From assembly GCF_001423695.1 (NCBI RefSeq), contig NZ_LMOZ01000001.1, positions 754,443 through 818,442 of the forward strand: a stretch of 64,000 nucleotides of DNA, written 5' to 3'. Both the position numbers and the translations under genes were made by a program. The notes beneath the pieces are model-generated. The model made no database searches. It had not been told where the DNA came from and saw nothing but the letters and a program-made list of their open reading frames with translations. Below, piece after piece: positions 60,478-64,000 of the stretch; position 1 is the stretch's first letter; every line of letters begins with the position of its first letter. Origin of the DNA: Leifsonia sp. Leaf336. Lineage in GTDB: Bacteria > Actinomycetota > Actinomycetes > Actinomycetales > Microbacteriaceae.

Positions 60478-62482
60478 GGTGCGGGATTGGTCGCCGGTCA
60501 ACTTCGGCGACGACCCCACCCCGGGAGATGTGGACGCCGTCGCGGCCCTGATGGATGACGTGCGGGCGCGCGGGGAGTGGTTCCAGTCCATCGCGGGTTT
60601 GGTGCTCGATGTTCGGGGCCGAGTGGAGGCTCCGACCTGGTCGGGGCTTGCCGGACAGGCGTTCTGCTCACGGTTGGGCGGCCTCCAGGTCGCGGCCGAG
60701 AAAGCAGCGACACGCAACCGAGAGGTGGGGGCTGCCGCTCAGACGTGGGCGGAGGCGATGTTCTCCGCCCAGTTCGACGCGGATCGGGCGTTGCACAGCG
60801 CGGAAGAGGCGCAGAAGGAGATCGCAGCGGCGGAAGCGTCGATCCAGGCGTTGTCCGGTTCCTACGATCAGGCGCTCGCCGCGGTCACGGGGATGACGGA
60901 CTTGATCGCTGCATATACGAATACACCGCCTCCACCGAGTACGCGTGTTCCGACCCTCGTCGAGGTAGCTGCGGCGAAACAGCGTGCGCACGAGATCCAG
61001 GCAGACCGTGATCAGGTCACCCGGAGGTTGGAGGACGCGCGACAGCGGCTGGAGCAGGCTCGCGCCGAGGCCCAGTCAGCACACGACGAGTTCACGCGGG
61101 CGGAGACCCGCTTCGTCACGGCGATCGAGCATGCCGCCGAGGCGTCCCCCGACTCACTCTTCGGCGATCTTCAAGAGTTCACCACTGCCGTGGAAACGTT
61201 GACGACGATCGAGAAGGTCACCGGAACTAGCGGCACCACCTTGCTATCTCTGCTGACTCGGCTTCCGTTGGACCAGTTGAAAGCGCTTCTGGCCGGCGAT
61301 CCTGACCTCGCGCGACAGTTCTGGGACAACCCGCCGACGCCAGAGCGAGTGGCCGGGTGGTGGCTCAGCCTCAACCCCGACAGGCGAGCGGCGTTCATCG
61401 AGGCAGCGCCCGAGATCATCGGCAATCTTCCGGGTGTGCCGTACAAAGACCGGAACACCGCGAATCTCATCAGCTATGAGGCCGCAAAGCGTGACCCCGA
61501 CCTCTCCGACGCCCAGCGCAAGGTGATGGCGGCCATGGGAAAGGCGCTCATCCCGCCGGCGGACGGTGTGCCCGTGCAGCTCGTGGCGTTCAATTTCTTC
61601 GCTGAGCCGCCGATGCTCGCCGTCGGCTACGGAGACCTCGATACGTGTTGGCCGACAACCTGGTCCGTGGGCGGCATGGACTTCGGCGCGAAAGACGGGC
61701 TGGATGACTGGAGCAGGGCGAGCAGAAACCTGTGGAGAGCTCAGAAGCAAATCGACACCAGCGCCAGCCCCGGGGTCGTGGCGTGTTTCGAGTACGACAA
61801 CCCGGATCCCGTCGGTGTGAACGTCAGCGATTCCGCGAAGAAGGGCGCCGCTCGGTTCGCAGCTGAACTCGACGGCAACGCCGAGTTGCGCGATGGATTC
61901 GTGTCCGGCTATTCGCCGATCTCGGTCACGGCGCATTCCTATGGCACGACGATGGCTTCGATCGCTCTCACGCAGGTCAGAGCGAAAATCGACTCGTTCG
62001 TGATGGTGGGCTCTGCGGGTATCGACACGTCGTTGGTTTCGTCATTGTCAGAAGTCCGTGCGGCTCACGTCTATACGACTGCGGCGTCTCCGGACCAGCT
62101 TGCGCCGATCGGTGCCGCTGTCTCCGGGCGCGCAAACCCGAACCCCGGGGTGACGCTGCCGTTGGCCCAGTCGATCGGGGGTGCTCAGGCGCTCAGTGCC
62201 GACGGTGACGGTAAGGATTTGCAGCGGGTGGACGGGCACAACCCGATCGGCAAGCCGGGCCATTCGCCGATCGGGTGGATCGGAAACGCGGAACCCTCCG
62301 AAGGACACGGCTATTACGACGTAGGCACCCAGTCGCTCTGGAATATGGCTGCAGTCACCACGGGGCGGGTGGACAAGGTCAGTGGTGCGTTGACCGACAC
62401 GAGCGAGCAGTCTTCGGAGCACAACCGGTGGGCCCACTGGGACCTCGAGCAACTCTCCCGGTCGCCGGGGTTGGGCCGGTGA
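60467..62482 (+). CDS. Large alpha/beta-hydrolase (DUF1023-like) with N-terminal WXG-type helical domain
   Basis: 671 residues from GTG 60467 (GTG 60479 is an alternative). Residues 1-160 form a WXG/PPE-like helical hairpin with W-S-G (PTWSGLAGQAF). Then come a coiled coil (EIQADRDQVTRRLEDARQRLEQ), and a C-terminal hydrolase domain with the DUF1023 pattern: nucleophile elbow VTAHSYGTTMASIAL, VMVGSAGID and catalytic-His region SEGHGYYD. DUF1023 enzymes in Actinobacteria are linked to type VII-like export. Not an LXG protein. It could be a secreted lipase/esterase or toxin; no immunity gene is recognisable. Confidence 0.7.
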   Translation: MRSKVRDWSPVNFGDDPTPGDVDAVAALMDDVRARGEWFQSIAGLVLDVRGRVEAPTWSGLAGQAFCSRLGGLQVAAEKAATRNREVGAAAQTWAEAMFSAQFDADRALHSAEEAQKEIAAAEASIQALSGSYDQALAAVTGMTDLIAAYTNTPPPPSTRVPTLVEVAAAKQRAHEIQADRDQVTRRLEDARQRLEQARAEAQSAHDEFTRAETRFVTAIEHAAEASPDSLFGDLQEFTTAVETLTTIEKVTGTSGTTLLSLLTRLPLDQLKALLAGDPDLARQFWDNPPTPERVAGWWLSLNPDRRAAFIEAAPEIIGNLPGVPYKDRNTANLISYEAAKRDPDLSDAQRKVMAAMGKALIPPADGVPVQLVAFNFFAEPPMLAVGYGDLDTCWPTTWSVGGMDFGAKDGLDDWSRASRNLWRAQKQIDTSASPGVVACFEYDNPDPVGVNVSDSAKKGAARFAAELDGNAELRDGFVSGYSPISVTAHSYGTTMASIALTQVRAKIDSFVMVGSAGIDTSLVSSLSEVRAAHVYTTAASPDQLAPIGAAVSGRANPNPGVTLPLAQSIGGAQALSADGDGKDLQRVDGHNPIGKPGHSPIGWIGNAEPSEGHGYYDVGTQSLWNMAAVTTGRVDKVSGALTDTSEQSSEHNRWAHWDLEQLSRSPGLGR

Positions 62483-63096
62483 CCCGCGTTGTCCGTGTTC
62501 TGTTGGTGGCGCTTGCTACCAGTTTGGTTCTTGGAGGTTGCACTATGACATCGCATTATCCTGACTCCGGTAAAACGGGGCAGCAGTTGCGTATCGAGAC
62601 GATCGAGGCGATGAACGCCGCGATCACGGCCTCGGAGCTTCCGGATGGGTGGGGGCTCGGGCTCCAACCGGAGGCGAAGCAGTGGAACCCAGCCACGGTC
62701 GAGTTCATCGGTGAGGGCTGCACCACCCAAGGCAACCGCGGCCAACGCTTTCAGGTTGCTCTCTTTCACGCGCCGGTCGGTGACCCGGTTGCGTTCGCCA
62801 CGAAGATGGGGGAGTTCTGGGAAAGCCAGGGATACTCCGTCAGCGTCGTCGGGGGTATCGACATCGACGATGAACACACCACGGATCTTCGCGCTGATCG
62901 CGCGGACGGCAGCCTCTACGCAGGCGTGACCGCCATGACGACCCACTTCTATCTCAGCGTCTACTCGGAGTGCTCCACCGATCCCAGCCTGGACAAGTTC
63001 GCGGGCCCGAACGGTTATCGCACCTTCGACGAGTTCGACCCGAATCCCTACAACCCGACCAACAGTCCCAGCGTCACTCCCTACCCTCGGGAGTGA
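62479..63096 (+). CDS. Lipoprotein coupled to the hydrolase gene
   Basis: 205 residues. Signal peptide with lipobox L-G-G-C (Cys21) after VVRVLLVALATSLVLGG; GTG start overlaps the hydrolase TGA. The exported domain is mixed alpha/beta with a conserved-looking core (GWGLGLQPEAKQWNPATVEF; CTTQGNRGQRFQVALF) and a Tyr/Asn-rich tail. Unknown function; tight coupling suggests it protects against, presents, or works with the hydrolase. Confidence 0.7.
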   Translation: MTRVVRVLLVALATSLVLGGCTMTSHYPDSGKTGQQLRIETIEAMNAAITASELPDGWGLGLQPEAKQWNPATVEFIGEGCTTQGNRGQRFQVALFHAPVGDPVAFATKMGEFWESQGYSVSVVGGIDIDDEHTTDLRADRADGSLYAGVTAMTTHFYLSVYSECSTDPSLDKFAGPNGYRTFDEFDPNPYNPTNSPSVTPYPRE

Positions 63097-63252
63097 GCGT
63101 GGGGAGGCCGATGAATGCGGTCGTGGTGGTGACTCGCCTCGTTCGGCCTCCGGCCCTCGACTAGGACCTGCCGCCGGAACCATCAACCCCCGAACCAGCG
63201 TGATCTGCACCATACCGTAGCTACTGTTCCCGACGAGAGGATTCCTTGGACC

Positions 63253-63645
63253 ATGACACCCGCATCTGCCGCACTGGAATCGCATCTCGACAGTGAACCC
63301 GCCACGTCGGTGGGCTCGCGGTCACTGCTCGTCGTGGGAGTCTCGTTTTTCGCTGCAGCTGTCTTGGTTTTTCTGGGGGCGCTGTCAACGGGGATGGTCT
63401 ATGACGCCTCCGCGCCGGCGTATGCGCGCCTCAACGCGTTTTTCCTCTCCATTGGAGCGAGCCTGCTTTACTGGCCGCTCCTGCTCGCGAGCATCATTGT
63501 CTGCGGTAACGCGATCGGGAGAGCAACGCGAAAGAGGCTCGCAATCTCGACGATGACGATCTCTTTCGTCTGCCTTCTCCCAGCGACCCTGTGCCTGGCG
63601 GTCACTGTCCTGTGGCTACTGCCGATGTTCATGCACTCGCGCTGA
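63253..63645 (+). CDS. Small membrane protein of unknown function
   Basis: 130 residues with three hydrophobic helices (SLLVVGVSFFAAAVLVFLGAL, LYWPLLLASIIVCGNAIG, ISFVCLLPATLCLAVTVLWLL). ATG 63253; the preceding 150 bases hold no clear gene. Possibly part of the same locus as the lipoprotein. Convergent with paaZ. Confidence 0.55.
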   Translation: MTPASAALESHLDSEPATSVGSRSLLVVGVSFFAAAVLVFLGALSTGMVYDASAPAYARLNAFFLSIGASLLYWPLLLASIIVCGNAIGRATRKRLAISTMTISFVCLLPATLCLAVTVLWLLPMFMHSR

Positions 63646-63656
63646 AGCGCCACCGC

Positions 63657-64000
63657 CTACTTCGCGACGAGGGTGAGCACGTCGTAGGAGGCGACCAGCT
63701 CGTCGCGCTGGTTCGTGATGCGCGCGTCCCAGCGCACCTCGCCGTAGTCGTCCGTCTCGCGGGGCGTGATCTGCTTGGCCGTCAGGTCGACCCGGATGCT
63801 GTCGCCCGGCGACACCGGCGTCAGGAACCGCAGGTTCTCGAGTCCGTAGTTCGCGAGCACGGGGCCGGGCGCCGGGTCGACGAAGAGGCCCGCCGCCCAC
63901 GACACCAGCAGATAGCCGTGCGCCACACGTCCGGGGAAGAACGGGTTCGCCGCCGCGGCCTCCTCGTCCATGTGCGCATAGAAGGTGTCGCCGGTGAACG
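63657..64000 (-). CDS. paaZ: C-terminal MaoC-like hydratase domain of PaaZ (runs off the right edge)
   Basis: The frame is open from the right edge to TAG at 63657 and reads [75 protein letters not shown]. This is the MaoC-like (hot-dog) hydrolase end of PaaZ, the bifunctional oxepin-CoA hydrolase/aldehyde dehydrogenase. The H-D pair (Asp in GDTFYAH, His in VAHGY) is the usual catalytic site. A stand-alone MaoC protein cannot be excluded since the dehydrogenase part lies outside. Confidence 0.8.
   Translation of the reverse strand, partial: FTGDTFYAHMDEEAAAANPFFPGRVAHGYLLVSWAAGLFVDPAPGPVLANYGLENLRFLTPVSPGDSIRVDLTAKQITPRETDDYGEVRWDARITNQRDELVASYDVLTLVAK

Overview
This 64 kb window is high-GC actinobacterial chromosome. 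The best fit is Microbacteriaceae (Leifsonia or a close relative), judged from the gene set (CarD, fused IspD-IspF, SenX3-RegX3 beside a gpmA-type mutase, an MsiK/UgpC-like shared sugar ATPase, DtxR-box iron gene) and the codon use. This is inferred from reading, not from a database match.

Layout. 1-1574: end of a methyltransferase, phosphoglycerate mutase and a 2H-phosphoesterase. 1600-21181: a type VII secretion island of the Firmicutes (T7SSb/Ess) kind. It has two convergent operons. The plus operon runs esxA-essA-esaB-essB-essC, two DUF4176-like genes, two small helical partners, an LXG toxin and an immunity candidate. The minus operon runs esaA, a frameshifted fragment resembling the last domain of EssC, a DUF4176-like gene, two small helical partners, an LXG toxin with a glycine-zipper tail, and a membrane immunity candidate. 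Where they converge (about 12.1-15.1 kb) lies a scrapyard of toxin tails and immunity genes, including a TNT-type NADase tail. The minus operon also holds a 94-bp hexanucleotide microsatellite. 21.3-24.0: phoU and divergent senX3-regX3; the island seems to split the usual gpm-phoU-senX3-regX3 neighbourhood.

24-35.8 kb is housekeeping: lipoprotein, carD, ispDF, cysS, rlmB, DUF4032, sugar ABC ATPase, DsbA-like protein, tRNA-Thr, chitinase. 35.9-46.4 kb is mostly catabolic: a thiamine-diphosphate enzyme, and a LacI-controlled galactoside module (two permeases, binding protein, GH35 beta-galactosidase) with two operator palindromes. This module lacks its own ATPase and could use the UgpC/MsiK-like ATPase at 31.3 kb. 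46.5-54.7 kb is mixed: YCII proteins, siderophore-interacting protein under a DtxR/IdeR-like box, signal peptidase I, M23 peptidase, maltokinase, flavin monooxygenase, PAP2 phosphatase.

54.8-64 kb is a phenylacetate degradation region: paaABCDE plus an enoyl-CoA hydratase on the minus strand, a divergent TetR regulator, and the 3' end of paaZ at the right edge. Between the regulator and paaZ lies a second small secretion-type locus (WXG100-like protein, alpha/beta-hydrolase with coiled coil, lipoprotein, membrane protein).

The most unusual content is the complete T7SSb-like apparatus with LXG cargo in an actinobacterium, its mirror-image cargo operons, and the mosaic of orphan toxin/immunity pieces between them.
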